A model generated the notes under the pieces. It saw only the letters and a list, made by a program, of their open reading frames with translations, had not been told where the DNA came from and did not search any database. A stretch of 64,000 nt of DNA from Vombatus ursinus (taxonomy: Eukaryota > Chordata > Mammalia > Diprotodontia > Vombatidae): NCBI RefSeq assembly GCF_900497805.2, contig NW_020948739.1, positions 14,929,593-14,993,592 on the forward strand. Reading direction: 5' to 3'. The first letter of the stretch is position 1. Each line of letters starts with the position of its first letter. A program made the translations under genes and the position numbers. Of the stretch, positions 12,110-24,235 are shown piece by piece.

Positions 12110-12260
12110 AATAGAAATTTACTATATATTTTCTATATTTCTATGTATGTAATTATTATATATATTTCTATTCCACATTCTATATTATATAATATATTTA
12201 TATTATTCTTTATATTTCTGTGTATATTTACTATATATCTTCTATAAACCAAAAATTTTC
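12110..12260. repeat. AT-rich low complexity
   Basis: TATATTT/CTATATTT-like repeats without other content. Confidence 0.6.
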
Positions 12261-12299
12261 AATATAGTAGGTGATTGAAAAGGATTTTTAACTATGAAG

Positions 12300-14060
12300 A
12301 CAATTATTTATTTAATTATGAAGACATTAGACAATCTGAAAATTAGAATTCATGCACTCCCTTTCCCCCCTTTATATTTCCACAAAAGATACTGATTCAC
12401 TTAAAGGCTCCCAATGGATTTAGTTTATGAATTATTCATATAGCTCTTTCCCCCTTACTTTCTCCTGATTCCTTTTAGTCAATATAACCAAATATTGTTG
12501 CCTTGATTATCCTTCTTTGTCCTTTCTTTTGCCTCATAGACTAATCTCTCTCTCTCTCTCAACAACCTATAAATATAGGAGAACTTATTTCATTATGTAG
12601 TTTTCCCACCTTAATAATTATATTTCTTTACTTTTCTTGTGTTTCTGTTAAAATCAAATAATCTGATTATTATTTTTTTTTCCTCCTCAGAAATGCCTTG
12701 CCATTTTATTGAAAGTCCATCATTTTTGTTGATGATCAACTGGTTTTCAGGATAGTACTTGTGTTGTAGCTTGAACACTTTTTTTTTTTAAATATAATTC
12801 CATTTTCTCCTCTTATTTCTCATGACTATAGAATAATTTTTCTCCTTCATATTAAGGTCTTTATTCTGACTTCTCACAAAGATTTTTGTTATTGAAATTG
12901 TAAAATTTAATCATTACACCTTGGAATTTCAATAATGTTTTTGTTTGTTGTTGTCTATTTTTCCCCATTAGCAATCTATGGTTTTTGCTAGATCAGTGAT
13001 TTGTTTTCTATATTCCAAAGTTCTGGTCAGTTTTCTTATATTATTTCCTATAGGATGGTATTTAGAATTTTTTTAGTTTAACAGCCTCCTCCTGGAAATC
13101 TATGATCCTTAAGTCATTTCTGTATATCCTATCTTCAAGGTCAGACACTTTGTGTATAATTCATGTATAACTTGCATAGAAGTCATAATTTTAACAATTT
13201 GTTTAATTTACTTTTTCTTTTCATCTCTTTAATTTTCTTCTGCTTCAGTATTTTTGTATTCCAAATCTATTATTTTCTACCTCAGAGCCTCCATTTTTTC
13301 AATTCATTCTCCAATATACAGTAAATTTTTATACTCTGTTATTTGTCTTAAAAGCTCTGAATTCTAACATAAATTATTTTTTTCTTTTAAAAGTTTCTTT
13401 TTTAACCAATCTCAATCTTCTTGCTATTGTTCCATGTACTCTAAGTAGTCTACAATATTCTCTTTTTCATTGAGCAATTTTGGTTCATTGTCCATCATAA
13501 TATTTTATCTGTCTTTGATATTTTCTATTCTCTCAGAATGAATGAATGAAAAAGCAATGACTAAATAATTGTTTTGTGTCAGATACTTTGCTAATCTTTG
13601 GGGATACAAATAAATACAAGCATGCAAGGCTGTCCCTGCCATCATGGAGCTTACATTATAATAAGAAAAACAACCATAAAGAGGAGCTAGAGGTGGTGGT
13701 GGGGGATGGGCAGTAAATTCATGGCTGCTTATTCTGGACATGGCTAAGACATGGCTGTGGTGGCCTGGTTCCAGGCAAGATAAAGTGATGATAGATCACC
13801 TATCAGAACCCAGAGTGCAGGGACTAAGTTTGAATTCTTGTGGGAGGAGAGGTAAAATAACTAAGAAGGAAATTTTTTTCCTACTGTTTGTTTTATCTTC
13901 ATGATCCTTTCTGATTTTTTCCCCTTCTTATAAGCTAGATATTTATTCAGTTTTTCTATCTTTCTCTCATTTCTATTCATTTCTCTCTGGTTTCCCTTCT
14001 CATTCCTTGGCTCTTCTTCTAGCAGTTTGGTAGTGAATAGGAGGAGTGCTCTAGGATGAC
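12300..14060 (-). mobile_element. Old L1 ORF1-like remnant, antisense, interrupted
   Basis: On the minus strand near 13145-13080 the reading KVSDLEDRIYRNDLRII is the hallmark end of the L1 ORF1 coiled coil (family text: DLE(D/N)RSRRNNLRI). Upstream of it (13512-13200 in minus reading) is acidic/basic coiled-coil-like text broken by stops. Repeat A (13545-13835) is inserted, and 13861-14060, also lysine/glutamate-rich on the minus strand, may be the ORF1 N-terminal continuation. The stretch 12300-12700 is assigned only by continuity. Confidence 0.5.
13545..13835 (+). repeat. Old interspersed repeat A, 5' part
   Basis: TCAGATACTTTGCTAATC, TTGGGGATACAAATAAATAC and GCCATCATGGAGCTTACATT match the start of repeat A. 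The portion after 13680 is uncertain. Confidence 0.5.
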
Positions 14061-14077
14061 AGTACAATGAAGAAAGA

Positions 14078-14320
14078 ATGTGAGCATTTATTGTCTACTT
14101 TATGCCAGGAACTATACTAAGTATTTTACAAATATTATCTCGTTCAATTCTTACAACAACCATTGGAGGTGGGAGCTATTATTACCCCCATTTTATAGTT
14201 GAGGATACTGAGGCAGGTAGAGGTTAAGTGACTTCCCAGGGTCATACAGCTAATAAGTGTAATTGAAACCAGATTTGAACTCAGATCTTCCTGACTCCAG
14301 GGTCACCTAGCTATCATGAG
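14078..14320 (-). mobile_element. CORE-SINE (MIR/Ther-1 type), antisense
   Basis: Near-complete antisense element: TATTATCTCGTTCAATTCTT, CCATTTTATAGTTGAGGATA, CAGGGTCATACAGCTAATAA and CCTGACTCCAGGGTCACCTA. Confidence 0.8.
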
Positions 14321-16565
14321 AGGATAGGTAGGTCAAATGTTGCTTGTATTGTTTTGTTCAATCACTAAAGCAATAGTGATTGAAAACTCAAGGAACATGT
14401 GACATTGATCAAAAAGAAAGATGGGGACTCATTTTCCCTGCTATTAATTCTAGTGAATGTGATTTATGTGCCTCATAACTATTTTTATGTATATAGCACA
14501 AATACATTCTATTAAGCACACTCTAAGCTTCCCAATAAACTTTTGTCAGAAGAAAAACATCCCTATAGTCATGAGAGTATTTTTTCCACCAAAAACATTT
14601 CTACAGAGGGTGATCAAGAAACACCCTTGTCCCTTATCCAATTTTACCCAAAGAAATGACAGGTATGGAAAGAAAATAAGTTGATCTCAGTTTACATGAA
14701 ACCAATTTAAGTAGCAGTAGTTATACCTCAGATGTGATCCTTTTGAAGGAGGTGATCTAATAAAATTGAGCAAATTTGTTCGGGCTCAAAAGTTATCTGT
14801 CATGGGATGAACAAATGGCTCACTATCATAAGATAACCTAAATCACATAAGTAGACTAATGGAAAATAGTAGGTTTCTAGAAGTTTCTAAAGGATTATGT
14901 GATACTGGCTCAGTCTCCATCTCTGTCTCTTTTCCTGGATAATTATAAGTATCAGATGGGATTAACCATTATAATCAGCTATAGCTGTCAATGAGATGAC
15001 GGCCTCATCATGACCCTCTCTCCTCCTCCAACTTCACCAGCTTTTCAGATCACCATGGTATTTCATTGTATATGGTGAGAAAGGAAGATAACAAAGGACA
15101 TATGTTAAATGTCCCTTTCATGAATCTAAACACTTCCTTATACTTCTCTGTCTTCTTCACTATGACTTAAACATGGTAGAAGCTTTAAAAGTGTTTGTCA
15201 GATAGGATTGAGAAAATCTTTAACCTTAAGACTATAAAAAGAAAAGTGAAAAATTACAATGCAAATTATTCTGAATATATAATATTCTGATACATAAATT
15301 TTCAGAATATATATATATACATATATACATATATATATGTATATGTGTGTGTCTGTGTATAAATGCAAGTTCATTCTGAATCTGGAACTTATTTGAAGAA
15401 AAACAGAAAGGAATGGACCTCATAGTCTGTAAGTCCCTTCCAACTCCAATATTCAATGACCACTGCAATCATTTGTATGTATGCTTTGTGTGTTTCTGTC
15501 TGTATGCCTAGGTGTCATTTTCTCTGCTTCCTCTCATTCGTTCTGTACTGCCAGATACACTAAGCAATGATACCCTCATGGAAGTATGGTATTCTTTTGG
15601 CTGTGCCAAAATTAAATATAATTCTGTTAGTTTAAACACTTGTAAGACAGATCAGGTTTTTTATGACAACGTAGAACTTAGAAACTCAAACTATTTAGAA
15701 ATGTGAGAATCGTACATATATTTAGTGGATACAAGAAACTGTATTTCATTAGAGAAATGGTGGAAACAAAAGTATATTTTCAAAGAAGACCCTCCTCCAA
15801 ATCTGCCTGAATATTTATTTGTAATAGATAATAAACTGTCCCAACCAATTTTTAATTGATTTCATCTTGATTTAGCATTTGACGTCTCTTGGTAAAATGA
15901 TCTTCTTTGAATTATGTATGACATAATTATGCCAGGGGAAACTCTGCAAACTTTAAAATGGTATTAAAATATTAACCCTCTGCATTTTTACATATTTATG
16001 TTTTATTTGAAGTTGTTGCTGCCCAAGGGAATAATGGAGTTGCATTTTAACAAAGGTGGAGGAATCATATTTTTCTCTCTCAATAGTTGCATGCACCTCT
16101 AAATTTCCCTTATAAAAGGGCATTGCCAGAATATCTTCAGAGGAGTGTAAAGGCAGATTAGTTTACAAACAAGCCTGACACTTGTTTATGTCATCCTAAT
16201 TATAATTACATAAATAGCAAAATAAAATTGTAAAACATAATCCTTTTCAATCTATCTCTTAATGTAGATGTAACAGAATCCAATGAGCTATGGTAAAGGA
16301 TATATAATTATTTTAAATAATAGATACATGGTAAAAATTCATGTCAGCTTCAATGTTACACCTAGATATTTGAAAAATCCTACACAAAAGTAAATCAAAA
16401 TTGAAATATGGAATTCATTACATATAATATGTGAGTAATTCGTGTCATTTCACTCCAATGCATCTGTATGGACATTCTCTTCTCTGGTGCAGAACACAAT
16501 CTATTCATGGCTTATCATAGTATATGATTCTTGCTCCTACTTTTCTAATCAGCATCATCAGCAGT
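14321..16565. other. Repeat-poor block, no gene recognised
   Basis: Apart from a TA/CA microsatellite at 15305-15358 I see no mobile element here. Reading frames are short and without recognisable domains. The region 15820-16230 reads as unique sequence and could hold conserved non-coding DNA, but that cannot be judged from one genome. Confidence 0.45.
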
Positions 16566-16569
16566 AGCA

Positions 16570-16785
16570 TTTATATAGTTAGTCAATTCGCATTTATTAT
16601 ATACCTTCTGTATGCTAAGCACTAGTTTTAGGTGCTTTATACAGTATCTCAACTGATCATTGAAACAATCTTGTGAGATAATTGCTTAGTATCACTACCC
16701 CATTTTACAGTATGGATCTGAGACAACTCTGAAACCAAGATCTTCTTACTCCAAGTCCAGGGCCCTATCTACTCTTCCCAATGAA
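16570..16785 (-). mobile_element. MIR-type SINE, antisense
   Basis: ATGCTAAGCACTAGTTTTAG, CTACCCCATTTTACAGTATG and CTTACTCCAAGTCCAGGGCC in antisense MIR order. Confidence 0.65.
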
Positions 16786-16989
16786 CCAAAAGCCTTTGCC
16801 TAGTTCTTTTCATATTTCATGGGTACTGGAGCAGCATTGAAGTTGTTTAGTTCTGTCAAGACTGTCATCAAGCAGTTCTTGATGCTGTCTTTTCTATCAC
16901 TTCTTCCAGGTAAATTGTCACTGTCAATATGTTATAACTTTGATATATGCATCATACCTTGTGCCGTTGCCTTTCAATTGTGCTTTAGT

Positions 16990-17215
16990 TTTATCCTGAG
17001 ATCAGGGTACATGATCATAGGATCTTCAGATTTAGAGCTAGAGGGAAACTTAGAGGTTGGCTAGTCTGACCTCATTTTCAGATGAAAGGATTGAGGTTGA
17101 AGCCCAGAAACTTGATCAATTTAAAAGAAAAGTATTTTAAAAAGATAAAAAAACTAGTATTCAAGATTCAAACTCAGAGCCTCTGATTCTAATGTCCATA
17201 CTAATGTTACTATAT
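16990..17215 (-). mobile_element. Ther-2/MIR3-type SINE, antisense
   Basis: Starts with the antisense CR1/L3-type tail (AGATTTAGAGCTAGAGGGAA, then TTCAGATGAAAGGATTGAGG) and ends in the antisense head. An AT-rich patch at about 17120-17160 breaks the CORE. Confidence 0.6.
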
Positions 17216-17282
17216 AATATTCCATGTATTGCAGCCATATTGCATCACATGAAGAATATTTGGGTTAAAAAGATGACCTTTT

Positions 17283-17430
17283 GGGGCAGCTAGGTGACAC
17301 AGTGGGTACAGCACCGGCCCTGAAGTCAGGAGGACCTTAGTTCAAATCCAGCCTCAGACCAAACACTTGACATTTACTAGCTGTGTGACCTTGGGCAAGT
17401 CACTTAACCCCAATTGCCTTTAAAAAAAAG
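17283..17430 (+). mobile_element. Short tRNA-derived SINE with TSD
   Basis: Full head GGGGCAGCTAGGTGACACAG to CCCCAATTGCC plus an A tail. Flanks AGATGACCTTTTG (17271-17283) and AGATGAACTTTTG (17431-17443) are a TSD with one mismatch. Confidence 0.9.
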
Positions 17431-18224
17431 AGATGAACTTTTGTAGCTGTGGCCAAATGGAAAAAGCACAAAAATTCACTGGAGAAAAAAAATAATTCCT
17501 TAAAAATTAGAATTGGCCAAATGAAAAAGGAGGTCCAAAAGCTTTCCAAAGAAAATAATTCCTTAAAATTGGAATTGAGCAAATGGAAGCTAATGACTTT
17601 ATAAGAAATCAAGAAACAATAAAACAAAATGAAAAGAATGAAAAAATAGAAGACAACATGAAATATGTCACTGGAAAAACAACTGACCTGGAAAATAGAT
17701 CCAGGAGAGATAGTTTAAAACTTATTGGGCTACATGAAAGCCACAATAAAAAAAGAGCTTAGACATCATCTTTTTAGAAATTCTTAAGGAAAACTGCCCT
17801 GATATTCTAGAGTCAGAGAGTAAAATAGAAATGAAAAGAATCTGCTCATCATGCCCTGAAAGGGATCCCAAAATGAAAACTCACAGGAATAATGTACCCA
17901 AATGGCAGAATTCCCAGGTCAAGGAGAGAATATCTCAAGCAGCCAGAAAGAAAAAATTCAAGTATTGTGGAGCCACAGTGAGGATGACACAAAATTTAGC
18001 ACCTTCTATGTTAAAGGATCAGAGGGCTTGGGATATGATATTCTGGAGAGCAAAGGAGTTAATATTACGACCAAGAATCATCTAACCAGCAAAACTGAGT
18101 ATAACCCTACAGGAGGAAAATGTTGTTCAATGAAATAGAAGACTTTTGAGTATTCTTGATGAAAAGACCAGAGGTGAATAGAAAATTTTACTTTCAAATA
18201 TAAGATTCAACAATAGCATAAAAA

Positions 18225-18384
18225 TGGGACAGCTAGGTGGCGCAGTGGATAGAGCACTGGCCCTAGATTCAGGAGGACCTGAGTTCAAATCCAGCATCAA
18301 ACACATAACACTAGCTGTGTGACCCTGGGCAAGTCACTTAACCCTATTGCCTAGCCAAAAACAAAACAAAACAACAACAACAAA
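18225..18384 (+). mobile_element. Short tRNA-derived SINE with TSD, inside HAL1
   Basis: Head GGGACAGCTAGGTGGCGCAG, tail CTATTGCCTAGCC followed by AAAAC/AAC repeats. A perfect 13-bp TSD, AATAGCATAAAAA, lies at 18212-18224 and 18385-18397. Confidence 0.92.
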
Positions 18385-18901
18385 AATAGCATAAAAAGGA
18401 AAAAAGGAAAGGGAAATTATAAGGGACTTAATAATGTTAAACTGTTTCCATTCTTACATGGGAAGATGATACTTGTAACTCATAAAAACTCTCTCATTAT
18501 TAGGCAGTTAGGAGTTGTAATAGACAGAGGGCACAGGTGTGGGTTGAATATGAAGGGATGATATCTAAAAAATAAACTTAAAGAGTGAGAGAGAAATGTA
18601 CTGGGAGAAAGAAAGGGAGAGGTATAATGAAGGTAAATTATCTCACATAAAAGAGGCAAGAAAAATCTTTTTATAGTGGAGGGGAAGAAGGAGGAGGTGA
18701 GTGAGTGAGTGAACCTTACTCTCATCAGAATTAGCTCAAAGAGGGAATACTACACACACTCAATTGGGTATAGAAATCTATCTTGCCCTATAGAAAAGTA
18801 GGAGGGGAAGAGGATAAGAGAAGATGGGGGTGATAGAAGGAAGGGCAGATTGGGGGAGGTAGTAGTCAGAAGCAAAAAACACTTTTGAGAAGCGACAGGG
18901 T

Positions 18902-18916
18902 GGAGAGAGAGAGAGA

Positions 18917-18967
<51 letters not shown>

Positions 18968-18977
18968 NNNNNNNNNN

Positions 18978-19029
<52 letters not shown>
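18902..19029. repeat. (GA)n microsatellite with assembly gap
   Basis: Nearly pure GA repeat interrupted by ten Ns at 18968-18977; real length unknown. The Arg-Glu and Ser-Leu repeat reading frames across it are artefacts. Confidence 0.95.
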
Positions 19030-19032
<3 letters not shown>

Positions 19033-20025
19033 GAATCGATAGGAGGCAGTATGGAGGGAATAGCAATGGAGTTAGCAATAGTAACTGTGAAAAAACATTT
19101 CGAAGAAGTTTCTCTGATAAAGGCCTCATTTCTCAACTGTATAGAGAACTGAGTTTTATTTTATAAAAATAGGAGCCATTCTCCTATTGATGAATGATCA
19201 AGAGATTTGAAGTTTTCAGATGAAGTAATCAAAGCTATCTATAGCCATATGAGAAGGTGCTCTAAATCCCTATCGATTGGAGGACAGCAGGTTGAAACAG
19301 TTCTGAGGTACTACATCATATTATTAGATTGCCTGATAGGGCAGAAAAGGAGAATGACAAATGCAGGGAGGGGATGTTGGAAAAAGGAGACATTAATGTA
19401 CTGTTGGTGGAGTTGTGAACTGATTCAACCATTCTTTAGAGTAATTTGGAGCTATGCCCAAAGGGCTATAGAACCATGCATACCCTTTAACCTAGCAATG
19501 CCACCACTGTCTGTATCCAAAAAGAGATTTGAAAAAGGGGAAAAGGACCTATGTATACAGAAATATTTATAATAGCTCTTTTCTGGTGGCAAGGAGTTAG
19601 AAATTGGGGGGATGCCCATCAATTGGGGAATGGCTGAACAAATTGTGCTTTGTGATTGTGATGGAATACTATTGTGCTGTAAGAAATGGTGAGCATGATG
19701 CTCTCAGAAAAACCTCAAAAGACTTACACGAACTGATGAAAAGTGAAATATACTGAATACAAAGTAAGTAACAGCAATACTGTAAAATAATCAGCTGGGA
19801 ATGAATTAGCTATTCTCATCAATACAATGATCCAAGACAACTCTGAAGGACTTACAATGAAAAATGCTATCTTTCTCTAGACAAAGAACTAATGGTTTCT
19901 GATTACGTATCGAAGCATACTTTTGTAAACTTTGTTTTTCTTGAGGTTTTTTTTTTTTGGTTTATGTTTTCTTTCACAACATGACTAATAGGGAAATAAA
20001 AAAAACTACAAAATTAGTAAGAAAT

Positions 20026-20953
20026 TCTTCTTTCTTTGGAAATCGCACTGTGCATCCTCCAACATTCTGGTAAATATCTTTTGTGAGCCAATATTTCCTT
20101 TCTTCCTCTGATTTTGATGATTATCAGATCAATTAGATAATGTCAGATAATTAGATAATGTCATTTACCATAGCATCTTGTAGGAAACAGTCTGTTTAGT
20201 GTCCCCAAGGGAGAAAAATTTCCACTGACAAACAAGATAGAATTTGTTGGTTTCACATGAGGGAATATGGACCTTTCAGAGCCAGCTGAGAGATATGTGT
20301 TATCCACAAGCTAATAGATTGACTTTTCCACCCTCGATCTCTGTGCTAAAGTAGATTCAAGAAAGCATTAAAAACAGGTTTGGAAAACATTAGTGTGGTG
20401 CAAGGGCCATCAACACTAAATTTAATTTAAACTATAAGCAAGATGTGCTTCAGGAGAATCATATTTAGCTTGTCCATGTGAGGTGTTTATATGAGGATTT
20501 CTCGGACTTTTATTATTTTTGGATTCGACTTTTATCCAAACAAACTGGAGCTTCCAAAAAAATTAAACATCATTATGCAGATAAAACTAACATATAAAAA
20601 GAAATAATCTGCCAGAAAGTTGCTATATCTAATTTGTGAAGTCATTCTGAAATAGAAATGATCATTAAAATGAATGTAATCTGCTACTTTTGTGGAATGA
20701 AAACAACCATGGAATAAACCAGGCAATGCTCTAAAATCCTTGTTTTTTTTCTTCCCAATGTCTGTCATGGACTTGCTTGTGTCCATATGGAAAAAAAAGC
20801 ATGTACATGTATGGCAATCATTATCAAAGCAGAAAAAATATGTCATGCTTCTCCAGCAGGACTGTCCCCGTCTGGTAAGGAAGTACAAACTTGAGGCACG
20901 AAGACTTGTACCACAAGAGACCTGAAGCAGAACTCTCTGACTGGTTCAGAGGA
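20026..20953. other. No recognised gene or repeat
   Basis: Unique-looking sequence. Short frames at 20532-20925 lack recognisable domains. Confidence 0.45.
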
Positions 20954-21118
20954 CTATGGAGTTAGAGCTGGAAAGAAGCTCAGGAGCCATCCAGGCCAAC
21001 CCTCTCATACCACAGATGGAAAATGAGGCCTACAGAGTTTAAGGGACTTGCCCATGATCACACAGGTTGTAAGCCTCAGAGGCAAGGTTAGAAGTCAGAT
21101 CCTCTGACAGTCTAGCAC
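20954..21118 (-). mobile_element. Ther-2/MIR3-type SINE, antisense
   Basis: GAGTTAGAGCTGGAAAGAAG, ACAGATGGAAAATGAGGCC and TCAGATCCTCTGACAGTCTA are in antisense Ther-2 order. Confidence 0.7.
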
Positions 21119-21510
21119 TTTTCTCCAGCCAAAAACTGAAGTTTCTTCCCAATTTGACAGATTCTTCCCCCTTTCAATGTGCTTACTTTTCTCCTTGTAC
21201 ACCTGATACCTCCCCCCAATGCCAGTATGGCACCCAAATTTGGCCAATTCTCACCATTACAATGCAGTCGTGTTGGAGCATGTGACAATGCGCAAACATT
21301 TCTTTCCCACCCCACCCCTTAACTCTAACAGCATACCACACTTTTCTTCTTGCATGTATTAAATTCTATCTTATATTAGAAGTATTTGTACATAAATCTT
21401 TTCTCTCTCCCATATTAGGTAATAATCAACTCCTTGAAGCCAATAACTCTTCCTTGTTCAACTTTGTATCTCATCACTTAGGACAATTTATTTTCTGTAA
21501 TAAGCATTCA
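21119..21510. other. No recognised gene or repeat
   Basis: Sequence between two SINEs with nothing I can assign. Confidence 0.4.
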
Positions 21511-21511
21511 A

Positions 21512-21767
21512 TGTAGTTGTTCAATAATTTCAGTTGTGTCTGACTCTTCCTGACCCCATTTATGGTTTTCTTGGCAAAAGTACTGGAGTGGCTTCCTTCT
21601 CCATTTCCTTTTACATACGAGAAAACTGAGGTAAATAGGATTTTAAGTTACTTACCCAGGATCACACAGCTGGTAAGTATCTGAGGCCAGTTTTGAATTC
21701 ATGAAGATGAGTCTTCCTGAGTCCATGCCTGGCACTCTAATCTACTATGCCACTGAACTGCCCTTTT
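21512..21767 (-). mobile_element. Mar-1 CORE-SINE, antisense
   Basis: Begins with the antisense tail (TTGTGTCTGACTCTTCCTGA, TTTTCTTGGCAAAAGTACTG), then CORE and head to CTGAACTGCCC. Confidence 0.85.
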
Positions 21768-21924
21768 TACATATAGCTTGATTTAAATGTTTGATTGATC
21801 AGAGGTGTCCCCAAATACATAGGCAGAACATATACATACAATCAGTGGCAAAAATCTTTAGCTTCTCTGGCATGAAGTCCAGTGAATTAAGGTCTTGTGT
21901 TGAAGAAAATGACAAGTATGTACA

Positions 21925-22062
21925 ATAGCTAACTTATATTTCTATATCACTTCAAGATTTACAGGCTAAATCCCAGTAATTCTATGAGGTAGGTAATAAA
22001 AATATTAGTATCTGCATCTTACATATGAGTAAACTCAGATCAGAGAGGTGAAGTGATGAATA
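21925..22062 (-). mobile_element. MIR-type SINE fragment, antisense
   Basis: AATTCTATGAGGTAGGTAAT, ATCTTACATATGAGTAAACT and AGAGAGGTGAAGTGATG are in antisense MIR order. Confidence 0.6.
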
Positions 22063-22087
22063 AAATCAGAGGATCGTAGACCTAGAC

Positions 22088-22282
22088 CAGGGGTGGGGAA
22101 CCTGCAGCCTAAAGGCCCATGTGGCCTTCTAGGTCCTCAAGTGCAGCCCTTTGACTGAATCCAAACTTCACAGAACAAATCCCCTTAATAAAAGGATTTG
22201 TTTTGCAAAACTTGGATTCAGTCAAAGGCTGCACCCAAGGACTTCTCTGTGTGGCCTCGAGGCCGCTGGTTCCCCACCCCTG
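22088..22282. mobile_element. Fully palindromic hAT-like MITE with TSD
   Basis: A 195-bp element whose two halves are near reverse complements over their whole length. Terminal repeats are CAGGGGTGGGGAACC and its complement; inner parts TTTGACTGAATCCAAACTT and AACTTGGATTCAGTCAAA also pair. Flanks ACCTAGAC (22080-22087) and ATCTAGAC (22283-22290) are an 8-bp TSD with one mismatch, as expected for hAT. There is no transposase, so it is non-autonomous. A partial relative lies at 25274-25366. Confidence 0.88.
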
Positions 22283-22290
22283 ATCTAGAC

Positions 22291-23998
22291 CGAGGAATTC
22301 TTTGGAGAATCCTCAGTGCTTACAAATAGTCATCCATTGCTGGTAGATTTTAATTTTTAGCAAAAAGCAAAAGTCACTTGATGTGGAAGCTAGTGAGTTG
22401 GGTAGATAAATTTTCAAGATAAGTCATGCTACTTTTGGTTAAAAATGAGTTCTGACTACAAAGTAATGAAGATAGGTACAAGAGTCACAAAAGTTGTAAG
22501 GATATGGATGAATTGTGGACTTTAGTATTAGAAGCATTACTCACAAGAATGAGAACACAGATGTATTGAAATATCTATTTCTCACCATTGCTACACATAT
22601 TTTTAGAAGTTTCAGCATATCTAAAGCACATTATTAAAAAAATCACCTGACAGCAATAATTTACCAGACAATAAGACATGCTTAGTGTAGACATGAACTA
22701 TTCAAAGGAATGAAACCTCGCCCAGCACAAATGAGACCAAAAAGGACATATCTGCAAATCCATCTGAAAAAAAAATTCCTCCATGCTTAGTACTTCATAA
22801 AATTTATTATTAAAGAAGTAGTTTAAATGACATATTGGATATGGTAAACTTTGTACATAAAATCCTGCAGAAAACTAAAGTGTTCCGCAAAACTTCATTC
22901 TGATATACACTTATGAAATATGGGGTCATGATCTTACTGTGTTATGTTTCCATGCCTACTTTATATATTAATTCAATTTCTTGCCCTCTGTACTGTTTCT
23001 TTTGTAGAATCAGAGACCTGGAAAGGAGTTTTATTTCCCACCATTTCAGTTCAGACTTGTTCACTTTCCCAGTTATGATGTGATTCTGAGGGATTCCAAA
23101 ATGATACACCCATCATCTGTCAGTTCTAGATATCCCTAAAGTTTGAAAAATCTCTGATATGTTTATTGTTCTTTCTCATGTTATAAGAATAGCCAATGAT
23201 CTCCTGTGTGTTGTTGTGGTCATTTATTTCCCCTGGGGAATGCCCTTTTCAGAGGGAGTTACTAGGTTATTATGAAAGAAGATTTCCTTTGTCTTTCCCT
23301 CTTACTTTTGTGGGTTGGTTTCAATGATGGGTCTTTCCAGGTGTGTCATAGTTTGTACAAACTGTGGGAGAACCAAGCTTGACCTGTTCTAAGATGGTTA
23401 TATATGTAGGATGGGAAATGCATGTGGCTTTTTAATGGACAAATGCTTGAAAGCAACTGAACTGATTAAAAAATCTATGCAAAAAAAAAGTCTGTAACCA
23501 ACAATTCTGGCTTTCAAGACAAGAAAGGAGAGGAAATGTAGATATTTCCTTAGATGTGAGGTAGGTAGACAGAGAATTGGTGGGCTACTACTAGCCAGGC
23601 TGCCCCCAGGAAAAGGAACTATACTGTATTGTACTGAACCAGATGGTAGGGAGTTTATTAGGGCATGGGATTGCCTTGTGACTTCATCTTACCCCATAGA
23701 TAGTCCTTACCTTTATTGTTCCACTGGAAACTTTCTTGGGAGCCTTGGACTTATTGCAAGGGTGAGATCCTTTTTGTATGTTTTATGCCAAGTTTAGTAG
23801 GTAGCTAACATCACCAACCACTCTGGTTAGCAACTGACATGCAAGGGATTTATTGGCATGTTCTACAGAGTCTGGTCCATGACCCTGAAGCTCAGCCAAT
23901 GATCCTTGGACAGTTACAGCCCTTGAGAGAAGGAAAATGGAGCTGGCAATGATTTTCTCCACCAACCTCGAAATGTAAAAATCATAATTAATGATGAG
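22291..23998. other. Mostly unrecognised; contains a repeat D fragment
   Basis: 22465-22560 (GGTACAAGAGTCACAAAAG, AATGAGAACACAGATGTATT) resembles the 3' part of the unnamed repeat at 56825-57250. The rest shows no gene; short frames such as 23783-23965 have no recognisable content. Confidence 0.4.
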
Positions 23999-23999
23999 G

Positions 24000-24235
24000 A
24001 TAATGATAACTGATATTTATATAATTTGTTTTTAATTTTTAGGCAATTGGGGTTAAGTGAGTTGCCCAGGGTCACACAGCTAGTAACTGTTAAGTGTTTG
24101 GTCTGAGGTCAAATTTGAACTCAGGTCCTCCTGACTTCAGGGCCAGTATTCTATCCACTGCATTTTTTATGGTCTACAAAGCACTTTACATATATTGTTT
24201 CATTTGACCCTCATAGAAAGCATAAGAACCATGGT
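24000..24235 (-). mobile_element. MIR-type SINE fragment split by a younger SINE
   Basis: GATAACTGATATTTATATA at the left and ATGGTCTACAAAGCACTTTA on the right are adjacent parts of an antisense MIR 3' end; the short SINE at 24016-24167 lies between them. Confidence 0.6.
24016..24167 (-). mobile_element. Short tRNA-derived SINE, antisense
   Basis: GGCAATTGGGGTTAAGTGAG, CAGGGTCACACAGCTAGTAA and ACTCAGGTCCTCCTGACTTC are the antisense of the full short SINE. The head is cut at ATCCACTGCA. Confidence 0.85.

Larger units (their letters stand above)
17444..20025 (+). mobile_element. HAL1-like element (L1 ORF1 plus L1 3' UTR, no ORF2)
   Basis: 17470-17630 encodes a coiled coil with a repeated unit (NNSLK...KKEVQKLSKE then NNSLKLELSKWK). 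It is followed at about 17690 by ENRSRRDSLKLIGLHES, the L1 ORF1 motif, and by a C-terminal domain containing LKDQRAWDMIFWRAKEL and RIIxPAKL-like text. The ORF1 text ends near 18210. After a SINE the L1 3' UTR follows at once: TTCTTACATGGGAAGATGAT, AATTGGGGAATGGCTGAACA, end near 20010. No reverse transcriptase text lies between them, which is the HAL1 layout. Several stops and frameshifts break ORF1. A GA microsatellite with a gap (18902-19029) is inside the 3' UTR. Confidence 0.75.

Noticed and set aside
18750-19166. Long frames with Ser-Leu or Arg-Glu repeats on both strands
   Set aside because: They read through a GA microsatellite with an assembly gap inside an L1-type 3' UTR.
19207-19572. 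Plus-strand frame of 121 codons
   Set aside because: It lies in the L1/HAL1 3' UTR, which is non-coding in the family.
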